A stretch of 64,000 bases of DNA from Ramlibacter tataouinensis (GCF_001580455.1 NZ_CP010951.1:3621001-3685000); one strand, 5' to 3'; shown: positions 33,396-41,976, counted from the first letter of the stretch. A program made the numbers and translations. Notes: a model not told the origin generated them from the letters alone.

Positions 33396-35132
33396 ATGAG
33401 TGCATCCGCCATTTCCGTCCACCCGCTGGGCAGCCCGGACTCCCTTCGGCAGGGCCTGCGCCGCCGCGCCCAGCTGAAGGGCCGCCAGCCCGACCCGCAG
33501 TCGCTCGAAGAGGTGCGTGCCCTGATCGGGGCCGCGCCGTCCGATGGCCACCGCCGTGACCTGCTGATCGAACACCTGCACAAGCTGAACGATGCCTATC
33601 GCGGCTTGCACGAGCGTCACATGGTGGCGCTCGCCCGCGAGATGAAGATCTCCATGGCCGAGGTGTTCGAGGTCGCGAGCTTCTACCACCATTTCGAGAT
33701 CCTGCGAAACGGCGAAGAGGCGCCGGGGCTCACCGTGCGTGTGTGTGAGAGCCAGTCCTGCGCCATGGCGGGGTCGCACGAGATCCTGGCACGCCTGGCC
33801 GCCTCGCTCGGCCCCAACGTCCAGGTGGTGGCTGCGCCCTGCATCGGCCGCTGCGAGCAGGCGCCGGCCGCGCTGGTGGGCCAGGTGGCGGTGCCGCATG
33901 CCACGGCCGAGACCGTGGCCGATCTTGCCGCCAAGGAACAGCGCCGCGCCGACCAGGCCGGGCGCGCGGCTGGCGTGCAAGGCTTCGTCGGCTACGAGGC
34001 CTACCGCGCGGCGGGCGGCTACGCACTCGCCACCGCGCTGGCGAATGGCAGCAAGAGCGATGAATCGGTGCTCGCCGCCATGGAAAGTTCGGGCCTGCGC
34101 GGGCTGGGCGGTGCGGGCTTCCCGGCCGGGCGCAAGTGGCGCATCGTGCGCGGCTACGCCGCGCCGCGCCTCATGGCGATCAACATCGACGAAGGCGAGC
34201 CGGGCACCTTCAAGGACCGGCACTACCTCGAGCGCGACCCGCATCGCTTCCTCGAAGGGATGCTGGTCGCGGCCAAGGTGGTGGGCATCGACGCCGTCTA
34301 CATCTACCTGCGCGACGAGTACCACGACTGCCGCGTGATGCTCGAGGCCGAACTCGCGCGTCTGCGCCGCGATCCGCCCTGCGCGCTGCCGCACATCGAG
34401 CTGCGCCGCGGTGCCGGCGCCTATATCTGCGGCGAAGAGTCGGCCATGATCGAGAGCATCGAAGGCCGCCGCGGCGAGCCTCGCCTGCGCCCGCCCTACA
34501 TCGCCGAGGTGGGGCTGTTCGGCCGGCCGACGCTGGAACACAACTTCGAGACGCTGTACTGGGTGCGCGACATCGTGGACAAGGGCCCGGACTGGTTCGC
34601 GGGGCAGGGCCGCCACGGGCGCAAGGGCCTGCGCAGCTTCAGCGTGAGCGGGCGCGTCAAGGACCCAGGCGTCAAGCTGGCGCCGGCGGGCATCACGCTG
34701 CGCGAGCTCGTCGCCGAGTACTGCGGCGGCATGCCGGACGGCCACGAGCTCTATGCCTACCTGCCGGGTGGCGCATCGGGCGGCATCCTGCCGGCCAGCC
34801 TGGCGGACCTGCCGCTGGACTTCGACACCCTGCAGCCGCACGGCTGCTTCATCGGCTCGGCCGCGATCATCGTGCTCAGCCAGCACGACCGGGCGCGCGA
34901 CGCGGCCCTGTCGATGATGCGTTTCTTCGCCAGCGAGAGCTGCGGCCAGTGCACGCCCTGCCGGGTCGGCACCGACAAGGCCGCGCATCTCATGGAGGCG
35001 TCCCAATGGGACAACGCCACCCTGGAGGATCTCAGCACCGTCATGGCCGATGCCTCGATCTGCGGCCTCGGCCAGGCGGCCCCCAATCCCGTGCGCTGCG
35101 TGCAGAAGTACTTCCCCCATGAAATCGCCTGA
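33396..35132 (+). CDS. NAD-dependent formate dehydrogenase, fused gamma-beta (NuoE-NuoF) subunit
   Basis: The 578-residue protein fuses a NuoE-like thioredoxin-fold [2Fe-2S] domain (1-165; ligands Cys117, Cys122, Cys149, Cys153) to a NuoF-like domain with the NADH site GLRGLGGAGFPAGRKW (233-248), the FMN site GAGAYICGEES (339-349) and [4Fe-4S] ligands Cys516, Cys519, Cys522 and Cys556. It passes electrons from the alpha subunit to NAD+. In the FdsGBA enzymes these two parts are separate proteins; the fused form with a single alpha partner resembles FDH1 of Methylorubrum extorquens (beta about 570 residues). Hydrogenase HoxF has a similar fusion, but the next gene is a formate dehydrogenase alpha subunit. 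Confidence 0.9.
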   Translation: MSASAISVHPLGSPDSLRQGLRRRAQLKGRQPDPQSLEEVRALIGAAPSDGHRRDLLIEHLHKLNDAYRGLHERHMVALAREMKISMAEVFEVASFYHHFEILRNGEEAPGLTVRVCESQSCAMAGSHEILARLAASLGPNVQVVAAPCIGRCEQAPAALVGQVAVPHATAETVADLAAKEQRRADQAGRAAGVQGFVGYEAYRAAGGYALATALANGSKSDESVLAAMESSGLRGLGGAGFPAGRKWRIVRGYAAPRLMAINIDEGEPGTFKDRHYLERDPHRFLEGMLVAAKVVGIDAVYIYLRDEYHDCRVMLEAELARLRRDPPCALPHIELRRGAGAYICGEESAMIESIEGRRGEPRLRPPYIAEVGLFGRPTLEHNFETLYWVRDIVDKGPDWFAGQGRHGRKGLRSFSVSGRVKDPGVKLAPAGITLRELVAEYCGGMPDGHELYAYLPGGASGGILPASLADLPLDFDTLQPHGCFIGSAAIIVLSQHDRARDAALSMMRFFASESCGQCTPCRVGTDKAAHLMEASQWDNATLEDLSTVMADASICGLGQAAPNPVRCVQKYFPHEIA

Positions 35133-37914
35133 CCTGCCCACGATCGAATTCACGCTGGACGGACGTCCGGTCCATGCGCTGCCGGGCGAGAGCATCCTGC
35201 AGGCGGCGCGGCGTTCCGGCACCGAGATTCCGCACCTGTGCTACACGGACGGGATGCGTGCCGACGGCAACTGCCGCGCCTGCGTGGTCGAGATCGCCGG
35301 CGAACGGGTGCTCGCGCCCAGCTGCTGCCGCGCGCCCACGTCCGGCATGCAGGTCCAATCGCAAAGCGAGCGGGCGCAGCGCAGCCAGAAGATGGTGCTG
35401 GAACTGCTGCTGGCCGACATGCCGGAGCAGGGCCACAAATGGGCCGATGCCAAGGGCGAACTGCCGCATGGCGAATTGAGCGAATGGGCGCAGCGGCTGC
35501 AGGTCCAGCCGCGCCAGGAGCTGAAGGCGATCCGGCGCGAGGCGCCCGCGGCCGACCTGTCGCATCCAGCAATGGCGGTGAATCTGGATGCCTGCATCCA
35601 GTGCACCCGCTGCGTGCGTGCCTGCCGCGAGGAGCAGGTCAACGACGTGATCGGCTATTCGCGCCGCGGCTCTTCCAGCGAGATCGTGTTCGACCTGGGC
35701 GACCCCATGGGCGCCAGCTCCTGCGTGGCCTGCGGCGAGTGCGTGCAGGCCTGCCCGACCGGCGCGCTGATGCCCAAGACCCTGGTCGGCTCGCAGGTGG
35801 TCGATCGCGAAGTGGACTCGGTCTGTCCGTTCTGCGGCGTCGGCTGCCTCATCAAGTACAAGGTGCGCGACGAAAAGATCGTGGGCGTGGACGGCCGCGA
35901 CGGGCCGGCCAACCACGGCCGGCTGTGCGTCAAGGGCCGCTTCGGCTTCGACTACGCGCACCATCCGCACCGGCTGACGCAGCCGCTGATCCGCAAGGCC
36001 GGGGTGCCGAAAGACCTCGACGTGGAGCGCGATCCGGCCCGCTGGCGCGAGGTGTTCCGCGAGGCGAGCTGGGACGAGGCGCTGGAGCTGGCCGCCGGCA
36101 AGCTCAAGTCGCTGCGCGACACGCACGGCCCGAAGTCGCTGGCCGGCTTCGGCTCCGCCAAGGGCACGAACGAGGAAGCCTACCTGTTCCAGAAGCTGGT
36201 TCGCACCGGTTTCGGCAGCAACAACGTGGACCACTGCACGCGCCTGTGCCATGCCTCCAGCGTGGCGGCGCTGCTCGAAGGCGTGGGCTCCGGCGCGGTG
36301 AGCAACCAGGTCAACGACGTCGAGCATGCGGAGCTGATCCTGGTGATCGGCTCCAACCCCACGGCCAACCATCCGGTCGCCGCGACCTGGATGAAGAACG
36401 CCGCCAAGCGGGGCACCAAGATCGTCCTGGCCGATCCGCGCGTGACCGACATCGGGCGCCACGCCTGGCGCGTGATGCAGTTCAAGGCGGACGCCGACGT
36501 CGCGCTGCTGTCGGCCATGATCCACGCCATCATCGAGGAAGGGCTCGCGGACCGGGCCTTCATCGAGCAGCGTACGAGCAACTTCGAGGCCCTGCGCGAA
36601 GGCGTGCGTGCCTTCAGCCCCGAGGCGATGGAATCGATATGCGGCATTCCCGCGGCCACCATCCGCGAGGTGGCGCGTGCCTTCGCCACCGCGAAGTCGG
36701 CCATGATCCTGTGGGGCATGGGCGTCAGCCAGCACGTGCACGGCACGGACAACGCCCGCTGCCTGATCGCGCTGTGCAGCGTGGCCGGCCAGATCGGCAA
36801 GCCGGGCAGCGGCCTGCATCCGCTGCGCGGCCAGAACAACGTGCAGGGCGCGAGCGACGCCGGCCTGATCCCGATGATGTTCCCGAACTACCAGCGCGTG
36901 GACAGCGCGGGCGCGCACCAGTGGTTCGAGCAGTTCTGGAACACCAAGCTGGACGACAAGCCCGGCTACACCGTGGTCGAGATCATGCACAAGGCGCTCG
37001 CCCCGGCGAGCGACCCGCACAAGGTGCGCGGCATGTACGTCATGGGCGAGAACCCCGCCATGAGCGACCCCGACCTGCAGCACGCGCGCGAGGCGCTGGC
37101 GTCGCTGGAGCACATGGTGGTGCAGGACATCTTCCTGACCGAGACGGCCTGGCTGGCCGACGTGGTGCTGCCTGCCAGCGCCTGGCCGGAGAAGACCGGC
37201 ACCGTGACCAACACCGACCGCATGGTGCAGCTCGGACGCCAGGCGATCGAGCCGCCGGGCGACGCGCGGCCCGACCTGTGGCTGATCCAGGAACTGGCGC
37301 GGCGCATGGGCCTGGCCTGGAACTACCCCGGCGAGGACTCGGGCGTGGCGGCGGTATACGAGGAGATGCGCCAGGCCATGCACGAGTCGATTGCCGGCGT
37401 GACCTGGGAGCGGCTGCAGCGCGAAGGCAGCGTGACCTACCCATGCCTGAGCGAAGACGACCCCGGCCAGCCCATCGTCTTCACCGAGCGCTTCCCGACC
37501 GCCGACGGCCGCGTGCGCCTGGTGCCCACAGAGCTGGTGCCGGCCGACGAAAAGCCCGATCTCGAATATCCGTTGGTCCTGATCACCGGCCGCCAGCTCG
37601 AGCACTGGCACACCGGCAGCATGACCCGGCGCGCTTCGGTGCTCGACGCCATCGAGCCGGTCCCCACCGCCTCGCTGAACGCGCGTGAACTGCAGCGCCT
37701 GGGCCTGGCGCCGGGCGACATCGCCACCATCGCCTCGCGCCGCGGCGCGGTGCGCTGCACCGTGCGGCAGGACGACGGCACGCCCGACGCGACCGTGTTC
37801 ATGCCCTTTGCCTACAACGAGGCGGCGGCCAACCTGCTGACCAATCCGGCGCTCGACCCCTTCGGCAAGATCCCGGAGTTCAAGTACTGCGCGGTGCGCG
37901 TGACGGCCGACTAG
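35119..37914 (+). CDS. fdhF: NAD-dependent formate dehydrogenase, catalytic alpha subunit
   Basis: The 931-residue protein oxidises formate to CO2 at a bis-pterin Mo or W centre. The order is a NuoG-like [2Fe-2S] domain (Cys41, Cys52, Cys55, Cys69), a two-[4Fe-4S] domain (CIQCTRCVRACR and CVACGECVQACP), a further [4Fe-4S] (Cys236, Cys239, Cys243, Cys270) and the pterin domains. The metal ligand is Cys377 next to His378 (CTRLCHASS), so this is a cysteine, not selenocysteine, enzyme. It overlaps the beta gene by 14 bases. No FdsD-like small subunit gene follows; Mo versus W cannot be read from sequence. Confidence 0.93.
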   Translation: MKSPDLPTIEFTLDGRPVHALPGESILQAARRSGTEIPHLCYTDGMRADGNCRACVVEIAGERVLAPSCCRAPTSGMQVQSQSERAQRSQKMVLELLLADMPEQGHKWADAKGELPHGELSEWAQRLQVQPRQELKAIRREAPAADLSHPAMAVNLDACIQCTRCVRACREEQVNDVIGYSRRGSSSEIVFDLGDPMGASSCVACGECVQACPTGALMPKTLVGSQVVDREVDSVCPFCGVGCLIKYKVRDEKIVGVDGRDGPANHGRLCVKGRFGFDYAHHPHRLTQPLIRKAGVPKDLDVERDPARWREVFREASWDEALELAAGKLKSLRDTHGPKSLAGFGSAKGTNEEAYLFQKLVRTGFGSNNVDHCTRLCHASSVAALLEGVGSGAVSNQVNDVEHAELILVIGSNPTANHPVAATWMKNAAKRGTKIVLADPRVTDIGRHAWRVMQFKADADVALLSAMIHAIIEEGLADRAFIEQRTSNFEALREGVRAFSPEAMESICGIPAATIREVARAFATAKSAMILWGMGVSQHVHGTDNARCLIALCSVAGQIGKPGSGLHPLRGQNNVQGASDAGLIPMMFPNYQRVDSAGAHQWFEQFWNTKLDDKPGYTVVEIMHKALAPASDPHKVRGMYVMGENPAMSDPDLQHAREALASLEHMVVQDIFLTETAWLADVVLPASAWPEKTGTVTNTDRMVQLGRQAIEPPGDARPDLWLIQELARRMGLAWNYPGEDSGVAAVYEEMRQAMHESIAGVTWERLQREGSVTYPCLSEDDPGQPIVFTERFPTADGRVRLVPTELVPADEKPDLEYPLVLITGRQLEHWHTGSMTRRASVLDAIEPVPTASLNARELQRLGLAPGDIATIASRRGAVRCTVRQDDGTPDATVFMPFAYNEAAANLLTNPALDPFGKIPEFKYCAVRVTAD

Positions 37915-37955
37915 GGCGGCGCGACGAGGGCGCCGCGCTGGGGTACATTGGGCGC

Positions 37956-38501
37956 ATGGCCCAACGACCGAGCATCGAAGTCGCCGTCGTGATGCGCCGC
38001 GAGCGCCTGGACAACCGCTGGCAGCCCTGGCGCTGGGTGCTGCACGAGGTGGTCCGCAACGAGCCCGGCTTCGGCGCCGAGCCGCGCCTCCTGTTCAGGA
38101 GCGAAAGCGAAGAGCGCTGGCTTCATCCCGGCTTCCTGGTCGAGTTGTTCCGCGACGATGCCGAGGGTTATTTCCTGAACGCGGAAACGCCGGCGCCCTG
38201 CTGGTTCGTGCTGTGGCGCATGGAGGAAGAAGCCACCGTCGCGGACGAGCCGATTCCGCGCCCGGTCGTCGTCTCACTCAGCTACCACGACGCCGGCCGC
38301 TGGCTCGACGCGCAGGAGACGGTCGAGCAGGTGCCCGCGCCGCCCGAGGTGGTCGAGTGGATGCTCGCCTTCGTCCAGGAGCACTATGTGCCCGAGCCGC
38401 GCAAGCGCAAGCGCCCCGAAAGCTTCAAGCAACTGGAGGATCGCTTCGGCAATCCGGTGTCGATCACGACCGAGAAGAAGTATGGCGGGGGCGGCTCATG
38501 A
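37956..38501 (+). CDS. DUF3305 domain protein of the formate dehydrogenase cluster
   Basis: A 181-residue soluble protein beginning with a VVMRRERLDNRWQPWRWVLHEV block, typical of DUF3305, with PCWFVLWRMEEE in the middle and a basic tail (PRKRKRPESFKQLEDRFGNP). DUF3305 and DUF3306 genes are known companions of membrane formate dehydrogenase clusters (for example in Shewanella) but have no assigned role; assembly or maturation is the natural guess. It stands 41 bases after the NAD-type alpha subunit and starts the accessory series of the second enzyme. Confidence 0.88.
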   Translation: MAQRPSIEVAVVMRRERLDNRWQPWRWVLHEVVRNEPGFGAEPRLLFRSESEERWLHPGFLVELFRDDAEGYFLNAETPAPCWFVLWRMEEEATVADEPIPRPVVVSLSYHDAGRWLDAQETVEQVPAPPEVVEWMLAFVQEHYVPEPRKRKRPESFKQLEDRFGNPVSITTEKKYGGGGS

Positions 38502-38538
38502 GCGCCGTACGCGAAGGGACCAACGTGGGGGTCCGGGC

Positions 38539-39165
38539 ATGAGCGAAGGATTCTTGGGACGCTGGTCCAGGCGCAAGGCCGATGTGCGCGAGGGGAAGCC
38601 GGTCGAGGGCGAGCCGGCAATCGAGCTTGAGAATCGTGCGCCCCCACCCCAGCCCTCCCCCGGAGGGGGAGGGGGCGAGGAGGTGCTTCACGCGGCTCCG
38701 GGGGATGCTCCCGAAGCTCGATCTGAACCGCCGCCGCCCACGCTCGAAGACGTCAAAACCCTCACCGCCGAGTCGGATTTCCGCCGCTTCGTGACGCCCG
38801 GTGTCGCGCCCGAGGTGAAGAACGCGGCCCTGAAGAAGCTGTTCGCCGATCCCCACTTCAATGTCATGGACGGGTTGGACGTCTACATCGACGACTACTC
38901 CAAGCCCGACCCCATGCCCGAGGCCATGCTGCGCAAGCTGTCGGCGGCGCGCTTCCTGCGCCTTTTCGAGGAGAAGCCGAAGGACGATGGCGGCGCCGGC
39001 GAACCGCGGGATGTTGCCTATGACGCGGGAACACAGACCGTGGCACAGTCGTCTCATGCCCCTGAGGCCATATCCGGGACCGAAGCTGTAGATGACGACC
39101 CTGATCTGCGACTGCAACAAGACGATGCCGCTGCAGGCGAAGAGCCTGGGCGCGGCACTGGATGA
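38539..39165 (+). CDS. DUF3306 domain protein of the formate dehydrogenase cluster
   Basis: A 208-residue protein with the DUF3306 hallmarks FLGRWSRRKADVREG at the N-terminus, then after a linker SDFRRFVTPGVAPEVKNAALKKLFADPHFNVMDGLDVYIDDY, and the variable acidic C-terminus. The linker contains an in-frame GC-rich inverted repeat (PPPQPSPGGGGGEE, encoded by 38641-38680), apparently a repeat element inside the gene. Its last 74 bases overlap the start of the polyferredoxin gene in another frame. Function is unknown. Confidence 0.85.
   Translation: MSEGFLGRWSRRKADVREGKPVEGEPAIELENRAPPPQPSPGGGGGEEVLHAAPGDAPEARSEPPPPTLEDVKTLTAESDFRRFVTPGVAPEVKNAALKKLFADPHFNVMDGLDVYIDDYSKPDPMPEAMLRKLSAARFLRLFEEKPKDDGGAGEPRDVAYDAGTQTVAQSSHAPEAISGTEAVDDDPDLRLQQDDAAAGEEPGRGTG
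38641..38677. repeat. GC-rich inverted repeat inserted in the DUF3306 gene
   Basis: CCCTCCCCC (38653-38661) and GGGGGAGGG (38665-38673) are perfect 9-bp arms around GGA, flanked by a C-rich left and G-rich right extension. The element keeps the frame and encodes a Pro/Gly-rich linker. It looks like the REP-like hairpin elements seen between genes in many proteobacteria. Confidence 0.75.
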
Positions 39166-41164
39166 AGCGCTGACGCTTCATAGTTGCCTGTGCCGGCGTG
39201 AAGCCGGTGATTTCCAGCGGGCGATCAAGGGCGAAGGCGAGGTCGTCGTCGCCTGCACCCAGGAGCAGCGCCTGTTCGGCGAGCTGGCGCGGCAGACCGA
39301 AGGCGCGGTGGCGCCGCTGCGTTTCGTCAACATCCGCGAGACCGGCGGCTGGAGCCGCGACGCGTCCAAGGCCATGCCGAAGATCGCGGCGCTGCTGGCT
39401 GCCGCCAACCTGCCCGATCCGCAGCCGGTGGCCACGGTGAGCTATCGCAGCGGCGGGCGCCTGTTGATCATCGGTCCGCTGGAAGAGGCCGCGCGCGCCG
39501 CGCGCCTGCTGGACGACATCCTCGACGTTACCCTGTTCGCGCAGGGCGGCGCCGGCGAGCAGGAGCGCCGCCATCCGGTGCTGGCGGGCAAGATCGACGG
39601 CCTGCGGGGATGGCTGGGCGCGTTCGAGCTGCAATGGTCGCGGGACAACCCGATCGACCTGGACCTGTGCACGCGCTGCAACGCCTGCATCAAGGTCTGC
39701 CCCGAAGATGCGATCGGCCTGGACTACCAGATCGACCTGGCCAAGTGCCAGTCGCATCGCGCCTGCGTCAAGGCCTGCGAAGCAGTCGGCGCGATCGACT
39801 TCGAGCGCGCGCCGCAGCCGCACCAGGAGAAGTTCGACCTGGTGCTCGACCTGCGCAGCGCCCCGGCCTTCCTGCAGCACGCGCCGCCGCAGGGCTACTT
39901 CCACGCGCCGCAGGGCCTCGATCCGGCGCAGCTGGTGAAGCTGCGCGACCTGGTCGGCGAGTTCGAGAAGCCGAAGTTCTTCGACTACAAGGCCAAGATC
40001 TGCGCGCACAGCCGCAACGAGAAGGTCGGCTGCCACGCCTGCATCGACGTGTGCTCGGCCGAGGCGATCTCGAGCGACCAGCGGCACCAGCAGATCAAGG
40101 TCAACGCCAGCCTGTGCGTGGGCTGCGGCACCTGCACCACGGTGTGCCCGACCGGCGCGCTGGGCTACGCCTATCCCCGCGCCACGGACCAGGGGCTCAA
40201 GCTCCGGACCCTGCTGTCCACCTACCGGCGCGCCGGCGGCGAGCAGGCGACGCTCCTGCTGCACAGCCAGGAACGCGGCCGTGAGCTGATCGAGGAGCTG
40301 GGCCGTGCCGCGCAGCTGGGCGTCGCCGCCGGCGTGCCTGCCCATGTGATCCCGGTCGGCCTGTGGCACACGGCCAGCGTGGGCCTGGACCTGTGGCTGA
40401 GCGCCGTCGCCTTTGGGGCATCGCAGGTGGTGGTCTTCATGACGCGGGAAGAGGCGCCGCAATACCGCGACGCCGTGCGCGAGCAGATGGCGGTGGGGCA
40501 GGCCGTGCTGACGGGCCTGGGCTACACCGGCCGCCACTTCACGCTCATCGAGGCCGATCACATCCAGGACCTGGACCAGGAACTGGGCTTGCTGTCCGCG
40601 AACTCCGCCGAGGGCCCGCGCGAGGCGGCTGCGTTCGCCGTCGCGCCGGAAAAGCGCAGCACCCTCGAGCTCGCGCTCGATCACCTGGCCGCGCAGGCGC
40701 CGGGCAAGCCCGAAGCCATCGCGCTGCCGGCGGCTTCGCCCTTCGGCACGATCGAGGTGGACAAGGAGCGCTGCACGCTGTGCCTGAGCTGCGTGAGCGC
40801 CTGCCCGGCCAGCGCCCTGCAGGACAACCCGCAGCTGCCCCAGTTGCGCTTCATCGAGAAGAACTGCGTGCAGTGCGGCCTGTGCGCCACCACCTGCCCG
40901 GAAGACGCAATCGTGCTCAGGCCCCGCCTGCTGCTGACGCCGGAACGCCGCCAGCCGCGCGTGCTGAACGAAACCCAGCCGTACGCCTGCGTCCGCTGCG
41001 GCAAGCCTTTCGGCACGCTCAAGGCCATCGAGGCCATGCTCGGCAAGCTGGAGGGCCACTCGATGTTCCAGGGAGCGGCCCTGGAGCGCCTCAAGATGTG
41101 CGGCGACTGCCGCGTGGTCGACATCTACTCATCGCAGGACGAAGTGAAGATCACCGACCTATGA
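39092..41164 (+). CDS. Six-motif polyferredoxin of the formate dehydrogenase cluster
   Basis: A 690-residue protein that begins TLICDCNKTMPL and carries six [4Fe-4S]-type Cys motifs: CTRCNACIKVCP (from Cys193), CQSHRACVKAC, CHACIDVC, CVGCGTCTTVCP, CTLCLSCVSACP and CVQCGLCATTCP (from Cys592), plus a C-terminal CVRCG/CGDCR pair. Central residues about 375-510 form an alpha/beta domain with HTASVGLDLWLSAVAFGASQVV. Such proteins accompany DUF3305/3306 in membrane formate dehydrogenase clusters. It could carry electrons or serve in maturation; no signal peptide is seen, so it is cytoplasmic. The start overlaps the DUF3306 gene by 74 bases. Confidence 0.85.
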   Translation: MTTLICDCNKTMPLQAKSLGAALDEALTLHSCLCRREAGDFQRAIKGEGEVVVACTQEQRLFGELARQTEGAVAPLRFVNIRETGGWSRDASKAMPKIAALLAAANLPDPQPVATVSYRSGGRLLIIGPLEEAARAARLLDDILDVTLFAQGGAGEQERRHPVLAGKIDGLRGWLGAFELQWSRDNPIDLDLCTRCNACIKVCPEDAIGLDYQIDLAKCQSHRACVKACEAVGAIDFERAPQPHQEKFDLVLDLRSAPAFLQHAPPQGYFHAPQGLDPAQLVKLRDLVGEFEKPKFFDYKAKICAHSRNEKVGCHACIDVCSAEAISSDQRHQQIKVNASLCVGCGTCTTVCPTGALGYAYPRATDQGLKLRTLLSTYRRAGGEQATLLLHSQERGRELIEELGRAAQLGVAAGVPAHVIPVGLWHTASVGLDLWLSAVAFGASQVVVFMTREEAPQYRDAVREQMAVGQAVLTGLGYTGRHFTLIEADHIQDLDQELGLLSANSAEGPREAAAFAVAPEKRSTLELALDHLAAQAPGKPEAIALPAASPFGTIEVDKERCTLCLSCVSACPASALQDNPQLPQLRFIEKNCVQCGLCATTCPEDAIVLRPRLLLTPERRQPRVLNETQPYACVRCGKPFGTLKAIEAMLGKLEGHSMFQGAALERLKMCGDCRVVDIYSSQDEVKITDL

Positions 41165-41778
41165 CGCCTCAGATCCCCGTCTCCTCCGCGCTCGACGAGG
41201 AAACCGCGCGGGCCGAAATCTACGGCCTGCTGGCGCAGCTCTACTACGCGCCACCGGCGCCGGAGCTGCTGCAGGCCATCCGCGCGGCGGCGACCGAAGC
41301 GCCCGCCGCCGGGGCCTACCTCGAGGAACCCTGGCGCGAGCTGGTGGGCACGGCACGCGCCATGAGCGACGCCGCGGTCGCGGCCGAATACGACGCCTTG
41401 TTCGGTGGCGTCGGCAAGCCCGATGTCTATCTCTATGGGTCGCACTACCTGAGCGGCTTCCTCAACGAGAAGCCGCTGGCACGGCTGCGCGCCGACCTGG
41501 AGCGCCTGGGGCTGGCGCGGGACGAGGCCATGTCCGAGACCGAGGACCACGTCGCCTATTTATTTGAGGTGATGCGTTATCTGATCGCGGCCGAAGACGT
41601 GGAAGTTGCCAACCTCACGACCCAGCGCGAGTTCTTCGGCACCCACGTCCAGCCCTGGCTGATTCAGATGTGCGACGCCCTGTCGGCCCATCCCGGGGCG
41701 CGTTTCTATGCCGGCTTGTCCTCGTTTACCCGCGCATTCGGCAGCATCGAGGCGCAGGGCTTCGACATGCTTGCCTGA
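41161..41778 (+). CDS. TorD/DmsD-family molybdoenzyme chaperone
   Basis: A 205-residue all-helical protein with the family features ARAEIYGLLAQLYYAPP at the start, AAEYDALFGGVGKPDVYLYGSHYLSGF (the (Y/F)xxLF with GPxxPPxxS-like site) and EDHVAYLFEVMRYLI. Chaperones of this class bind the Tat signal of a partner molybdoenzyme and guard cofactor insertion. It starts as ATGA on the stop of the polyferredoxin gene and stands before the Tat-exported formate dehydrogenase, its likely client. Confidence 0.9.
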   Translation: MTPQIPVSSALDEETARAEIYGLLAQLYYAPPAPELLQAIRAAATEAPAAGAYLEEPWRELVGTARAMSDAAVAAEYDALFGGVGKPDVYLYGSHYLSGFLNEKPLARLRADLERLGLARDEAMSETEDHVAYLFEVMRYLIAAEDVEVANLTTQREFFGTHVQPWLIQMCDALSAHPGARFYAGLSSFTRAFGSIEAQGFDMLA

Positions 41779-41836
41779 CCTGCAAGCTTGCGCCGGCGCT
41801 TATTCCGGCATTGCTGCGACGCAGCAAGCCGAAAGA

Positions 41837-41917
41837 GGCGAATGTAACCTTTGGGTTGAAGTAGTTCCCATAGTGCGGTGAGGGTGCACAACATCGGTGC
41901 TAACGGCTACATTCGCC
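41837..41917. promoter_or_regulatory. Long-spaced 13-bp inverted repeat upstream of the membrane formate dehydrogenase genes
   Basis: GGCGAATGTAACC (41837-41849) and GGCTACATTCGCC (41905-41917) are complementary at 12 of 13 positions, 55 bases apart, in the 198-base spacer before the small Tat gene. It could be a pair of regulator sites or a large stem-loop. The binding protein is unknown. Confidence 0.45.
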
Positions 41918-41941
41918 AAAGTAGCCCATGCAACCGTTTAC

Positions 41942-41957
41942 ATATGTGGATATGTGG
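41942..41957 (+). repeat. Tandem octamer ATATGTGG x2 near the ribosome site of the small Tat gene
   Basis: Two perfect head-to-tail copies of ATATGTGG lie 20 bases before the ATG at 41977, between an AT-rich patch and the AAGGAG ribosome site. It may be a promoter or operator element, or chance. Confidence 0.35.
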
Positions 41958-41976
41958 CGGTGCCAAGGAGACCTCG

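Noticed and set aside
33396..35132. The fused NuoE-NuoF protein as a hydrogenase HoxF or a complex I subunit.
   Set aside because: The overlapping next gene is a pterin-dependent formate dehydrogenase alpha subunit, and no other nuo or hox gene is present.
36238..36252. Possible selenocysteine codon in the formate dehydrogenase alpha genes.
   Set aside because: Both alpha genes have TGC (Cys377 and Cys207) at the metal-ligand position, with no in-frame TGA, so no selenocysteine insertion is needed.
35041..37611. A very long open frame on the minus strand opposite the NAD formate dehydrogenase alpha gene.
   Set aside because: The plus-strand frame encodes a full, recognisable formate dehydrogenase. 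The antisense frame is His/Arg/Ala-rich without any family motif, as expected from third-position GC bias.
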